A stretch of DNA of 64,000 bases from Trichoplax adhaerens (taxonomy: Eukaryota; Placozoa; Uniplacotomia; Trichoplacea; Trichoplacidae): the NCBI RefSeq assembly GCF_000150275.1, contig NW_002060943.1:5297950-5361949 (forward strand). Reading direction: 5' to 3'. The position numbers and the translations under genes are program-made. Positions 1 to 11,734 of the stretch are shown here, in pieces. Numbering within the stretch: position 1 is the first letter of the stretch; the number at the start of each line of letters is the position of its first letter. Under the pieces are notes generated by a model. That model saw only the letters and a program-made list of their open reading frames with translations. It did not search any database and was not told the origin of the DNA.

Positions 1-205
1 TGAATCTGTGCCGCATACCGTGCATCGTTTACCCATGGACTGTTAGTAGAGTACAGCAGTGGCAGTATAGTCACAGTCGACGATACAGTATTTAGTCTCC
101 TATCCAATCAATCGCTGAATTGCCATACAACTATTCTACTTTAACCGGCAAATACAACAGCATGATTGGATTTTTTAAAATCACTTTGTAGCAAAATTAG
201 TTTAC

Positions 206-304
206 CTGACTAAGTTCTTCCAGGTCATGTTGGTAGATCGATTTCAATACTTCCAGCTCATTTCTTTGCAATGCTAAGAAATCTTCACTACTGAAACTCG
301 TCAT
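206..304 (-). CDS. RWD-domain protein, first coding exon (partial, GCN2-like)
   Basis: This is a 33-codon exon starting at the ATG at 304-302 and ending in CAG at 206, followed by a consensus donor (CAG|GTAAAC). The peptide contains ELEVLKSIYQHDLEEL, which fits the first helix of an RWD domain (E-x-E-x-L-x-S-I-Y). RWD domains are protein-binding modules; in the eIF2-alpha kinase GCN2 one sits at the extreme N terminus and binds GCN1, and the position of this helix right after the start resembles GCN2. Other RWD proteins (RNF14, RNF25, RWDD family) are possible. The rest of the gene lies left of the window; bases 1-203 look like intron. An in-frame upstream ATG at 388 would add 28 residues, but those residues do not look conserved. 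The RWD call is fairly secure; the GCN2 assignment is a guess. Confidence 0.5.
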
Positions 305-1020
305 CTTGGTTTTCGTATTTGAAGACGTACGTCCACGACTGTGGATTGCAGTAAAGTATGATGAAATTATTGCTTCTTCTTGATACAAGCGCTCGTATTT
401 TACCTAAGCTAACCAGTCTGATGCAACCAAACAATTATTCTATAGCAATAGCATACTTTGACGTCTTGTTTAGAGTTTTTTTCAATGAAATTCACAGAAA
501 GAGAGAGAAGAAATTGGAGTCTATTTTAGTCGGCAATTTTCAAGTCTGAGCTCCCAGTTGGACCATTCATTTTTTCAGTCATCTGGTTATCGGCTACAAG
601 CGTTCACTGCTATGGTTGAGTTTGACTGGTAATAATGATTCAGGTGAAAGGAAGGTTGACTCTTTAAGCTTTGTATTGAACTTGCTCTCAACCAGCCGGT
701 CATCATAGGGAAGTGACACAGGCGAGTGAGTTGATTGAGTCATGGTTGACTACACAGTACACGGTATACTGAGTGTAACTGAGTCGAATACTGACTGAAG
801 TCTATTATTGTACGTCGTACTTGGACGAATACTGTACGACTGTATGGGGGCGTAATTTAGTGAAGTGACGTTCGACGTTCCCCTACACTGATTCAGTGCT
901 ACACTCCAGGTACAGCAGTCACTCGTCAGTAAGTCACACTCTGGACTACTTGACTCTTGACTGACTATTCAATGGCTTTATCATGTGTTATCTTGCGTGG
1001 AAGTCATTCACTCATCGTTG

Positions 1021-1181
1021 TGTGGAACATACTGACAACCGACAGTCATAACGGCTGTAAATGAATGTCCCAAGATCCAGTCCAGTAGTAGTTCCGAACT
1101 GTGTGGAACATACTGACATCGTGCAGTCAGAAACGCTGTAAATGAATGTCCAATGTCCAGTCCAGTAGTAGTTCCGAGCTG
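1021..1181. repeat. 81-bp tandem duplication
   Basis: Two adjacent copies begin with TGTGGAACATACTGAC at 1021 and 1102 (period 81). Both carry CTGTAAATGAATGTCC and CCAGTCCAGTAGTAGTTCCGA in the same order. The copies differ at few positions, so the duplication looks recent compared with the other repeats here. Confidence 0.8.
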
Positions 1182-1318
1182 AACTATCGACACTCGACAG
1201 GTGTAACGTCTAGTGTCCACGTCACCGAAAAGAACAGAAAGAGCACGTTAATTACAGTACCGGATGTGAGAGTCTTTTTAAAGGAACTGTAGGACCGTAT
1301 CGTTTAGTATCAAAGGCT

Positions 1319-1427
1319 ACAGTGTACAGTGTACAGTACTCAAAGCGGTACGATCCTGTATTGTACACTGTACACTGTACAGTACTGTACTGTACTGTAC
1401 CGTACTGACGGTGTACAGTACAGTACG
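1319..1427. repeat. GTAC-rich inverted repeat and short-period repeat
   Basis: ACAGTGTACAGTGTACA at 1319-1335 is the exact reverse complement of TGTACACTGTACACTGT at 1362-1378, giving 17-bp arms around a 26-bp loop. A run of CTGTA/GTACAGTA units continues to 1427. The element ends about 65 bp upstream of the TMCO4-like start codon. Confidence 0.8.
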
Positions 1428-1491
1428 TCATCCAACTTTCAACCAGGGCCTTTCTTTCAAAATAATTTAAAGACCTAAATCACTATGCAAT

Positions 1492-4445
1492 ATGGCTACT
1501 AACCCGGAGAATGAATTACGACAAGTTGCACAACCATTACTTTCACCTTCTATCAGTTATGCTTACACTAACCTCTGTGTAACAATAATAAAGCGATTAT
1601 ACCCGGATGAATTGTAAGCCAGATTTATTTTGCAGGCTATTAGGCTACTAATCTGTTTTTAAAAGTCATGCATTGATTGTTTACGTTTTGAACTTGACAA
1701 AATTGGTATCAAAATTTTACCAAGAAATAACATTTATACAAGAAATATTGACATGAAATATCATATTTTCCTGAATAGGCAACATCAAACTAGCTCATTA
1801 ATTCAGTATTACTTCTCCTGCTAAAATAAGGATAAAAAGTCTCTCAAGATAGTTTGATTCTTAATGTATTTTAGTAATGCTTGGTGTATAATACGTAGGA
1901 TAATGACATCATCGGTAGCATGTACAAAAACTCTTAATTAATACATCGAACCAGCTGACTACTTCACTTTAACTACTGTAGATAACGTTGCATGATGTTA
2001 TTTGCGTATATCTTGATCAGAATCCATTAGTACCGTAATCTTATTTGGAATGCTAACTTAATCTTTATCGTGAAGAATACAAATAGAACACGATAAATCA
2101 AATCAAACAACCAAATAATACGTGCACCCTACGATATACTGTACTCGTCGTACGTTAGGCATATCATGCCATTTTCCCCTTTTGCATGAAACTTTTCTGC
2201 CTATATAGAAATGAATCTTCCTTCTACCAACGTACAAACTCCAGTATCAATTGACTGATGATATAATTCATCAGTTTACAACTTGAACCCTTTCCTAACT
2301 AGACACGTATACTTTTCTTACAGAGAATGGTCCAAAAGCATTATCGATCAGTTAAGTGATCACCTAAAATTGACAAAGCCAGGTAAGGTAACACCTCTAA
2401 AATTGCGTTTGTAAACATCGATACCTAGTCATGATGCCTGCTTTATTGATCCGCTCTCATATTGACTAGTCCATGATGCTATGGTGATGGCATTACAAGA
2501 GGATACTACTGAGGAAGCAGAGGAAACATTACTAACTCTCCTACGTGAAGATATCAAGCCGACAGAAAAATTAATTCTTCTACCTCAGGTAAAAAGTCAT
2601 CAAACACACTCATTTTTAAACCTAAGTAACTAGAAAGAGGGCTAGTTCTATGTTTAAACGTATCTTGACACTTTTGCATTTTGTAACGAAACCATTCTAT
2701 ATATTCAAATGAATTATAAACTTTAAAATTTCGTATCCATATCAATCTTCCAAATAAAGTCATTAGTAAGTTTATTACAACGATTTGACTTCTTATTCAA
2801 TTCTTGTGACCGTACTAGGATTTAGTCACGCTGGGATTACACTTAGGTAGGTTCAGTAACTTAACCGACTAGTTTTTTGTCTTTATGATTTTTACAGTTC
2901 TTGATACAGTACTTGATATGACGTTACCTTTCCTCACTAAATTCGTTTAAGCTAGCCTATGGTCTTCAATAAAGAACGCAAATAAAATTATCAGTAAAAT
3001 GTATTTCCTACGTTAATTTTCTATTCCATAATTTTTACCTCACACTGACTGCAGGATATGATGCTAGAACGAGAGTATTAATTAAAGAATTGGCTTCGAC
3101 ATTGTCTATACCCTGGTTTCTTATGGAATCGTTTGAAAGTAACATTGTGCAAATGATTTCAGGCTACTGTGAATCTGAGTAAGAACATGTATAAAGTACT
3201 CGATACTGTACATGTAAAAAATAAAAAGCTATTGATACAGTACAGATACCGTTATATATACGCGTATACGTTTATGTAAGATGCATATACCTGTATTTTA
3301 ATCTTTCTATGTATTTCCTTACTGTCTCCTCCAGAGAAGACAAAAAAAATCGTCTAAAAAGAAAAGCAAGTGATAAGAAAACAAGGTACTGGCTAATGGG
3401 ATTAGCCACAGTCGGTGGTGGGATTGCTGTAGCTGTTACCGGAGGCCTAGCTGCACCTTTGATTGCGGCTGGAACCGGCGCTATACTAGGAACAGCCAGT
3501 GCAACAGCATTAAGTTCCACGGTCGGTTTGGCAGTCATTTCCTCTCTATTTGGGGCGGCAGGTGCTGGACTAACAGGTTATAGAATGAATCGAAGATATG
3601 GTAATCTTGAACAATTTCAATTCGCTATCTTAACTAATGGTAGAGAGCCACATTTAACTATAGCTATATCAGGCTGGTTGCTTAACAGCTCCGAAAGCGA
3701 CTTCCACAAACCCTGGTCGACATTATACAATAGTAAAGAGCAATATACTTTGATATGGGAAACCGAGTACTTAAACGAATTAGGATCATGTTTAAGCAAG
3801 CTATTTTATAGCACTTTAATCTCTGAAGCTTCTATAGAGCTTTTAAAGCAGACTGCTCTAGCTGGTGTAATGGCTGCGGCTGCCTTACCAGCCATAATAT
3901 TAAAAGTTGGTTCTGTAATTGATAACCCCTGGAGTGTATGTTGTAGCCGAGCAATTCAAGCGGGAAAACAATTAGCTGACGTATTACTGACAAGAAAGGC
4001 TGGTAAAAGACCCATAACTTTAATTGGTTTTAGCTTAGGTGCTAGAGTAATATACTATTGTTTGGAAGAAATGAGAAATCACAGCGACTGTAAGGGGATA
4101 ATCGAGAATGTTATCTTACTTGGTACACCTGTCACTGGATCTACCAAGCAGTGGAACGAGATTGCCGAACTTGTAGCTGGTAAGGTTGTCAATGGATATT
4201 GTCGCAACGATTGGATATTGCATGTTATTTATCGCGCTAGCAGTACGAATTTAGCAATAGCTGGCCTTTCCCCCATTGAATCTACAAATAGTAAAATTAT
4301 CAACGTAGACTTATCGAAGCATGTCTCTGGCCACTTAGATTACGCTGCAAAAATGGAGTTGATCTTGGAAACAGTAAACGTACGCACTGTTAATCGTTAT
4401 CATGAGGAAAAAATAAAATATGAGAAACAAGTACAAGAACAGTGA
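1492..4445 (+). CDS. TMCO4: TMCO4-like (DUF726) membrane alpha/beta-hydrolase
   Basis: Six exons: 1492-1613, 2324-2382, 2470-2588, 2819-2846 (28-nt micro-exon), 3055-3178 and 3335-4445. All have GT-AG junctions and matching phases, summing to 1563 nt (520 aa, against about 630 for the human protein). The TMCO4 family is an uncharacterised group of membrane-associated alpha/beta-hydrolases. Exon 5 carries YDARTRVLIKEL, a block I associate with this family. A Gly/Ala-rich hydrophobic segment spans residues about 169-232. A nucleophile elbow G-F-S-L-G lies at 382-386 (Ser384), with a candidate catalytic His at 484 in SGHLDY. A short upstream ORF (ATG at 1485) overlaps the start codon out of frame and could damp translation. 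Exon 4 rests on phase and splice sites only, but without it the frame breaks. The family assignment is confident; substrate is unknown. Confidence 0.9.
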
Positions 4446-6823
4446 TAGTATTATCGCTCCATTTTCGTAAAATACGGTATTTACTGAAGGTTAAGATCCA
4501 TTTAATGGATTTAAAAGATTCCTATAGAATAGTGACTGATCATTAGCATTCTCACAAGTTATACAAATATTATAAAAATGCCCGAACTGATGTACTGATG
4601 TAATTTATACTATATAAAATTTTTATATCACTTATTTTCGATACCTTTACGGTAAAATGTCAATTTAATTGCACCTGCAAGCAAAACATGGATATAAATT
4701 ATTAGCTGCCTTATTACAGGTTCAAAGTTGAAAATACGCGTACTTACATCAAAGGTCTTTCTAGATAGGCACTCATATACCATACTTTAAGTTATCTTTA
4801 AAATCCACTACCAACCAACTACCGCGATTTTTCAATCACTTTAAAGAATTAGGTAATCAGCCTTACACTTTTTCTTAATGCCATTATTTCTACTGATAGA
4901 AAAAATTTAGTTATCAAATGAAGGATTAGCTATCTTCTGAATTCGAATCAATATAAAGATATCCGATATCTGCAGCGTGCACTTACTAAACTTAGAATTT
5001 ACTATTAACCATAATAACCAAATGGAGAACAGTAAAATTTTGCGCGTAGTTTATCAAATAATATAAATTGGATTAAAATTAATTAAAATGCATTTAACCG
5101 TAACGTCGGTGAAACTTTTTTCCGCTATATGTGACAAAAACTCATCATTAAAAATCATGACGATGCAAGATGGATATAATTTAGTTATATTCGTTATTGA
5201 TTTAGTTTTGATTAAAGGGAGTTCTGAAAATACTGCAATAAATATGTAACGATGTATAGGAAATGTCAATATTTAACTCAGTTATTTAAAAAGCATCTCA
5301 TTCTATCTGGATGAAAATTGCAATTTCTAAAGAGCATATACTTTGACGCTATTAAAATTACTGGACAACGATATGGTTACCCGTAATTTTATGTTTCGAT
5401 TTCGAAGAGCAACTTTTTAAATTTTTATGCCGGCTTATCAAATTACTGAAAACCACGTCGTTTAGACTGTCATAATATTTATTATTCATTAGGATACTGC
5501 AAATCTAATATACGGGCATGGTAAATATAAGAATTACTTAATTACTTTGAAGTGAGATTTACGTATTGCATCTGTTAAAAGCAATTTGATTATATTTCCT
5601 TTAAATTGTATTCATAGCATTTGATAAAATTTCAATCTAAACTAGATCATGATACGAGTATATCCTATACCCTAAATCTTATTCATATTGATAGGAACGA
5701 CTTTAACCTCACGTTAAAACATCTAAATTTGTCTGTTTTATGAAAATCTCTATGTACCAAGTCAATGTTTACTGTATAGATTCGAATAAATCGTTAAATT
5801 TAACATTTATCTGCATAAAATTTTACAAGCTTTTCCAAATAGCAATACATCAGAGCATCTTTAAAACTGTCAATTTTACAGTAAAACTACTAATAACGGG
5901 AATACTAATATATTTCCTGTGATTATTGTAGCTAAAATCTACATTAATGATGAAATATGTAAAATTTACTCTCGATGACTTGCTAGTCATTAATAATTTT
6001 ATTCGGTCATCACTACGCGGCAAAATTATGTTTTATCCTGTACATCACGTACGATCATATCTTGTGTAGTTTTGATATAAATGATTGCAATAATGTGGTA
6101 TGAGAAATAAGAAAATTATGTCTCATTCGTGCTCGAACTTTTCCTTAGCCAGCAAAAAGGACGATGCAATTTCTATCTGATTTAATAATCTGAAAATGGA
6201 AAATGTTTCTACAAAAGGCAATAAAAGTTTCGGAAATTTTTCATGCAAAATGGACACTTGTCATACCTTGAATTGACTAACGCTCAGTCATACCGATTAC
6301 ATTAATTTATCAGTGATATAATGTTTCAAACTATAGATACCTAGACACTACACTATACGAGCATTTCAAAAAGCGATCAAATTAACATGTACTTGTCCTA
6401 AAGATCTATTTAATCATATAGTACTCACTACTGTATATGCTCCATATCATATGAGAGTATAATTTGATAAAATCTGATCATTTTATGACCCTAAATCATT
6501 AGTAAACTACGACCACTTCATATAATATTTAATAATTCAGATAGGCGTAAATACCAAGAATCTTGAGCTTATTTATTAATGAATAAGAAAATTCAAATCA
6601 TTAGCAATTAGCGCTTCTCGGATCAAGTTTCAATTTACTTGCCAAATTACAGCTGGAACATCTAATGAAATTAAATCTAAGAATTATATCTCATTTCTTT
6701 ATCTTCTATTTAATATTTCGTATTAGCGGTATCTAAATGATATCATGACTACTGAGCTTTATCAACAAAAACAGTTGCAGAATTAAAAGTATCTCAGCAG
6801 TGTGAATTTTCTCTAATAAGTAA
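4446..6823. other. AT-rich intergenic spacer
   Basis: These 2.4 kb lie between the convergent TMCO4-like and lipase genes. Only short, low-complexity open frames occur, and I saw no domain, repeat array or RNA gene. Confidence 0.6.
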
Positions 6824-7762
6824 CTATGGCCTATGATAAGTGACCATGTTGTATTGGACGCTGGCAGTTTTATCTTTAACTCCAAAATGTCCATAAGGTA
6901 CAGTACTATAAACCTTTTCATTACTTTGTCCATTAATTCGGCATGTCACTTTTCCATAGACAAGGGAACCACCACCGATGACCTCATCTACAGACGACCA
7001 GATGCTGAAAATATAGCTAGCCTCTCTGCTGGAATCTGCATTTAATTCTTCTAAAAAGTCTGAAACTCCATAAGGACCTGTGCCAAGATACAAGTAACCA
7101 GGATAGAAACCATTTGTATTGCCACAAGTAGGGGTAGTTGGTCCAGAAAAATAGCAGGAGGAAAGACCAAGATTAGCACCAGCAATGCCAATAAAGGTAT
7201 CAACAAAATTCAACCGACTGCCAAGATTATAATATCCACCATTAAGAGAATCATGACCACTACCACCTTTAATAGCTTTACGTGCTAATGTAACTCCCAT
7301 GGAATGACCAATAACATTAACCTTGGATTTACCAGTATATGACTTAACGGCTTCAATAAACCTTCGAACTCGAGTCAAATATGGCTTAGAGTGGTACTGC
7401 TGAGGGGATTGCAGAGCACTTGCTGGGCCCCATGTGATAGCATAGAGCTCACATTGACGATATCCACGAGATAGAAAATATTCAATAGAATCAGTCCAAC
7501 CAGTTTGTCCTACAGTAGAGCCAACAGCTTTGTCGGAATTTCCATGGATGAAAATGACTGGGGTTTTACTTACACTTTCAGAGCTGTAGGATCTTCCACC
7601 ATAGCTGTAGCCACCACCACGATCAAAATCATCACTTTTATATCCATTTGAATCAAGCCAATTCTGAAAATCACTGGACAAGATTGAAGTTTTTGGATTG
7701 ATAGCGCTAGAAACCCAGCAAAAAGCGCAAAGTACGAAAAAGTAGGTAGCTATTCTCTTCAT
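6824..7762 (-). CDS. Secreted class 2 lipase (intronless)
   Basis: This is a single exon of 312 aa. Residues 1-20 form a signal peptide (KR followed by a hydrophobic core ending in SSA), so the product should be secreted or lumenal. The rest fits the Lipase class 2 family, which is expanded in nematodes and present in bacteria: an oxyanion-region HG in VIFIHGNSD (about residues 69-77), the nucleophile elbow G-H-S-M-G at 152-156 (Ser154), a probable acid Asp259 in SSVDEVIGG, and His292 in YGHFG. All three catalytic residues are present in order, so it is probably an active ester or lipid hydrolase. The intronless structure contrasts with most neighbours and could reflect retroposition or ancient transfer; this is inference. 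The ATG at 7762 is the only start giving a signal peptide. Confidence 0.9.
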   Translation of the reverse strand: MKRIATYFFVLCAFCWVSSAINPKTSILSSDFQNWLDSNGYKSDDFDRGGGYSYGGRSYSSESVSKTPVIFIHGNSDKAVGSTVGQTGWTDSIEYFLSRGYRQCELYAITWGPASALQSPQQYHSKPYLTRVRRFIEAVKSYTGKSKVNVIGHSMGVTLARKAIKGGSGHDSLNGGYYNLGSRLNFVDTFIGIAGANLGLSSCYFSGPTTPTCGNTNGFYPGYLYLGTGPYGVSDFLEELNADSSREASYIFSIWSSVDEVIGGGSLVYGKVTCRINGQSNEKVYSTVPYGHFGVKDKTASVQYNMVTYHRP

Positions 7763-7824
7763 CTTTTTTTCGCTGAAAATTTTTATCGGCTAATATAAAA
7801 TCAACCTAAACGATCTTACACCGA

Positions 7825-7843
7825 CACGTATTATTTATACGTG
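7825..7843 (-). promoter_or_regulatory. Candidate TATA box inside a palindrome upstream of the lipase gene
   Basis: CACGTAT and ATACGTG form perfect 7-bp arms around a 5-bp centre. On the minus strand this reads through TATAAATA (7839-7832), about 70-80 bp upstream of the lipase ATG. The spacing suits a core promoter with a short 5' UTR. It is inferred from sequence only. Confidence 0.35.
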
Positions 7844-8299
7844 ATACATAATATAATTTATGCGATAATATTTAGATAGGACAATAAATTTGGTTTCAGT
7901 CAATTTCAATATTATTCTTTCTAAGACCAATAGTAACCTTCAATTTAATTGAGCAGTGGCATGTTATGATATGTGACATTATGAGTTAATGCCTTGACTT
8001 TACAATTTTGAATTCATGAATTAAATAATCACTTAAAGTAGGCGATGGATACAAGGACAATTAAAAATGAGAACAATACATGTTTGTGTCATCTATGCAT
8101 CGTAAATAATTTTTAAGACGTGATCTTTCCGTTATCCCTTCTTCATTCAACATGCTAAAGCTCTTCCACTCCATTAACCAAAAGATAGTTATCTTGATAT
8201 ATATCATTGTCTATTAAATATCTTATCGATCCACAGATCTGTTTGCTACAGCTATATGCAATGCAATAGAGTTGAGCTATATTTGAGTTAGAATGTAGG

Positions 8300-8580
8300 T
8301 GTGTCACGAAGTGACTTTTCCTGCAAAATACTTATCTTATATATACGCGTATATATTTATTTACGTCAGATAACATACCGTTATCTATGACGTTATACAT
8401 TCTTTAATAGATAAATGCATAATTTTATAATATTATCTATAAACGGATAACTAATGTTTACGTAGATTTAGTATAAATTGAATGATTTTTCGAGAAAGCT
8501 TGAGTTCAGCTTTGTCTAAGAGAGACTAGTGGTATTTACTGTTCTTCGAGACGATAGGAGATTGTCAGTATTTAAAGTCG
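8300..8580 (+). repeat. Dispersed repeat family, copy 1
   Basis: It shares an ordered series of blocks with the copy near 51360: GTCACGAA, ACTTATCTTAT, GTTATACATTCTTT, GATAACTAATG, AAAGCTTGAGTTCAGC, GTCTAAGAGAGACTAG and GTCAGTATTTA. The resemblance spans about 280 bp with small indels, as expected for old copies of a non-autonomous mobile element. I found no terminal inverted repeats or coding capacity. Confidence 0.65.
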
Positions 8581-10544
8581 TGTAATAGTTATATTTTTCG
8601 TCGTTACAGATCTAAATTTGTGACAAGCTTATAGTGCTTTAATCCTTCACTTTTTACTTGTTAGTAGATGTTAACTCAATAGCGATATTCTGAAGAAGCT
8701 ATCCGTCGATTTGCTAACAATTTTAGGATTACATAAAATTGAATTGATTACATATCATAGTCTTTTATGAATTTTACCCTCTGATTAGACTAAAAAACCA
8801 TGCAAAATTGATGGCCTATTAACAGAAAATACTTCGGGCTTTTATTTTAATAGCCATTGAATGCCTTTGCATACCAGTATCACTAATCACAATATCGCTA
8901 TTAACAGTTCTTCCTTCTAACTGTTTCTAAGCTTGCAATGCAAATATCATCTATTTCAAACGATAGCTAGAAATAAATCATTCTAAATATATCAATCGAT
9001 TAACCGAAATGGTTCCATAGTATTAGTGAAAGAAAGTGTACCTGAAAATTTTATTTTAAATTCTTTAGGAATAATCATGTAAGAGACTAATTTCAAATTA
9101 TCCTTGTATCATTACATAATTATTAGAGATAATTATCAATGCAAGTAAATATTGAATCAGATAATCAAAATAAAGTTTTAGTTTCAATGCTTAGTTGCGC
9201 TATTTATTTATCTTATATATGACCTTCTATAGAATATCGCAGTTTACCTCATTATTGACATTGTATTTCATATAAAGACTTTGTATTCACGATGATCGTT
9301 ATTGCTACGTGCCATTTTCTATCGGCTATAACGCTACCACAATTGTTTAACTTTGCAATGTCTGAAAATGACAGACTCATGTTAACATTTCCTTAATTTA
9401 GATCGTAACATGAAGCTTTGCTTACTCCACACCGATAATTTTACTAACGATAGATTTAATTCGCACTTTATGTTGCTGTATATGGTATCCAGACAATTCC
9501 TCCTCCCGACATTTGCCCCCGGACAACTCCCCGTCTCGAATATTTGTACAATTATTACTAGTAATTCAACCCAGTACATCTTTAATAAGAAAGGTAATGC
9601 CTTAAATAACTCTTTCATGAAGAATTAGCTTTCATAAGCTAATTTTGTTTCTACCATATCGCAAATGTGTTTGGTTATCGGGGGTAGTTTTCCGGGGGAA
9701 TTGTCTCAGAACTGCTGTACAGACAGTACAGTATAGATGTAATAAAATAAAAAACGAAACAGATTAGCGCTGCATGTTTAAGTTTCGAATGAATAAGAAT
9801 AATAGACATAGAATACATATAGAAGTAATTAATCCGATTACTATAGCATGATCCCATAGGATTAAATTGATTTCATTAATTTCATTCTCATAGCTAAATC
9901 TACTGTATTATACTTTAGGTCTTTCTTTAACGTTATAACTAAAGCTATGACGTTTCCTAATTCACTAATGCTAACTTTAGCTTTGAATATTCTAAAACCT
10001 TCATTGCTCTGTTCCGTAGTTAGCATACAACAGCGTCGGAAGCATACATCTCCATAACTAATATATGTATAGATATTTTGAATATGTTATATTTTTGACG
10101 TGCATATCTAACGTAATATTTGATATCATAATAAAACGATCTCGGTCGATTGTAAAGATTATTTTAAATATAATAGCAAAATATTAAACATGTTTAAAAT
10201 TTTCGTTAATGCTTACAAGAATTGCTGAAGCGACGCACATATGTTCAATTTCTTATACGATTCTACAAATAGGTTTATTAAATGATGTCCGATCCAGTGG
10301 GCATTGACCATTTGTAGCGTATAATTTCGGTGTTGAACTTTAAACCATGCACAGTAGGTAATTCAATTTACTGCAAATGTTATGTAGTGATCTAAATTTA
10401 TAAAAATGAAAAGTCTACTAGGGTTACAGTACACGTTTACTCACCATACAGTAATTGTACTACAATGTCATAGCATTATTACTGCGTAGCTATTAAACTG
10501 ATTTAGTGTCACAAACCGAATTCTTGGACAACTACTTGTCTCAT

Positions 10545-10735
10545 TTTCACTAGATAAGATATTTTGGTGTTTTGTTGATAATACCGTTATCTATGACTAC
10601 TATAACATAATTTTATAGATAACAGCATAGTTTTATAAAAACTATCACCTAATAATTAGTTAAAGTTTTATATATAAATTCTCTATAAATTGATTAATTT
10701 TTAAATAAAGTTCGGCTCCAGTTTATTCAACAATA
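10545..10735 (+). repeat. Dispersed repeat family, copy 2 (shorter)
   Basis: This is a partial, more diverged copy of the 8300 and 51360 element. It retains CCGTTATCTATGAC, TAGATAACAGCATAG, TATAAATTGATTAATTTTTA and AAGTTCGGCTCCAG in the same order and orientation. It lacks the AGAGAGACTAG end. Confidence 0.5.
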
Positions 10736-11090
10736 GCATTAACTGATTTACGTGTCCTTATCAAAGGAGTACTTTTATCACTCCAACGTTTATCAACAGC
10801 CAATTAATTACTAAAGTTTGCACAAGAAAAGTAAATCTACAGTACCACAGTTCTAGAAACTATTCAAGTACAAGCCTGCTGTCAGGCCTGTCAGCTCGAC
10901 ATCTACCTACTGGAGGTTATAGCAAACTACTCGTCTCTCAAATAGACAAGTAATAAACATGTATGCTCGACGGTCAGTTTGTGCTGTTGTCATCAGTAGC
11001 TTAATACGTGCATGCTCTAATGATTCTAAGCCGTAGCTTAGAATCGTTCAGTTTCATAGCTAAGAATGCAAACGGTTGTTTATTAATGTT

Positions 11091-11324
11091 AACCTTCAGG
11101 CGTACAAAACGGGTATACTCTTATGGACGCACGCAAGTAAAATTAAAGATATACAAGTAGGTAGATGTTACATTAAAGACGGCACTAGTTCGGATTCAAA
11201 AGGAGACTCGTACCTGTATCAGACTGTGTATAAAAAGCAGTTCCTATGGCCATACTACCAACTCGGTGACTACTCTGGCAATCTAATGCTGACCATGAAG
11301 CAATATCACAATTATAATCGTTAA
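11091..11324 (+). CDS. Possible orphan terminal exon, unknown protein
   Basis: An acceptor-like TTAACCTTCAG ends at 11090, followed by 77 codons to a TAA at 11324. The reading is less AT-skewed than its surroundings and has balanced composition (for example KDGTSSDSKGDSYLYQ), which is why I list it. I recognise no domain. I could not identify the upstream exons, though a short ATG frame at about 10961 begins MYARRSVC and looks signal-like. It could also be a decayed transposon fragment or chance. Confidence 0.2.
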   Translation, partial: NLQAYKTGILLWTHASKIKDIQVGRCYIKDGTSSDSKGDSYLYQTVYKKQFLWPYYQLGDYSGNLMLTMKQYHNYNR

Positions 11325-11734
11325 ATTTCTAACTACTTGAAATACTGCGTAGTTACATATGTATGAACTTTGTAACAAGAGCTTCATCTAACTTACTATT
11401 TTAGTGACTTTATGTCTATCGATAAAAATTCGTTTTTACACCGCGTCATACTGTGCGTATATATTATTAAAATAATTATATATAATCAACAAGAAATACT
11501 GTAGTGAGAAAATGATGCTAGCGATACAGTTGCAGGACCATAATAGAGGATGCAAATGCATAAATCATGTATTTCATAATCACGCTTATTCAACAAAGAT
11601 TCAACAAAAAATAAAGATTATTGTGAAATCTAATTTGAAACTACTGAATTCTATTCAATTTGTAGCTTACATGATCATAATTAATGAAAATACTACGATT
11701 AATTTCCTTGAAAATAACGGTGAGCATGGTTTCA

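Larger units (their letters stand above)
305..1491. other. Divergent intergenic region with GTAC-rich repeats
   Basis: This spacer separates the leftward RWD-protein gene from the rightward TMCO4-like gene and so must hold both promoters. It has no convincing coding exon. It is richer in ACAGTA/GTAC words than the rest of the window and contains an 81-bp tandem duplication and a GTAC-rich inverted repeat, listed separately. Confidence 0.6.
7763..11734. other. Intergenic region with two dispersed-repeat copies
   Basis: These 4 kb contain two copies of the dispersed repeat family (about 8300-8580 and 10545-10735) and one possible orphan exon (11091-11324). A GC-rich patch at 9490-9540 shares the inverted motif AGACAATTCC with TTGTCT near 9701. 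The rest is AT-rich with no recognisable gene. Confidence 0.55.

Noticed and set aside
2589-2595. Alternative donor AAAA|GTCATC extending TMCO4-like exon 3 to make the frame fit without a micro-exon
   Set aside because: It gives a poor donor and replaces the expected Gly before YDAR with Arg. The 28-nt micro-exon explains phase and sequence better.
5740-5922. 60-codon plus-strand frame in the spacer after the TMCO4-like gene
   Set aside because: AT-driven Ile/Phe/Lys/Asn composition, no conserved motif, no promoter or splice context.
9382-9628. Overlapping open frames on both strands around a GC-rich patch
   Set aside because: Neither frame shows a domain or start/splice context; the shared length comes from the less AT-rich composition of the patch.
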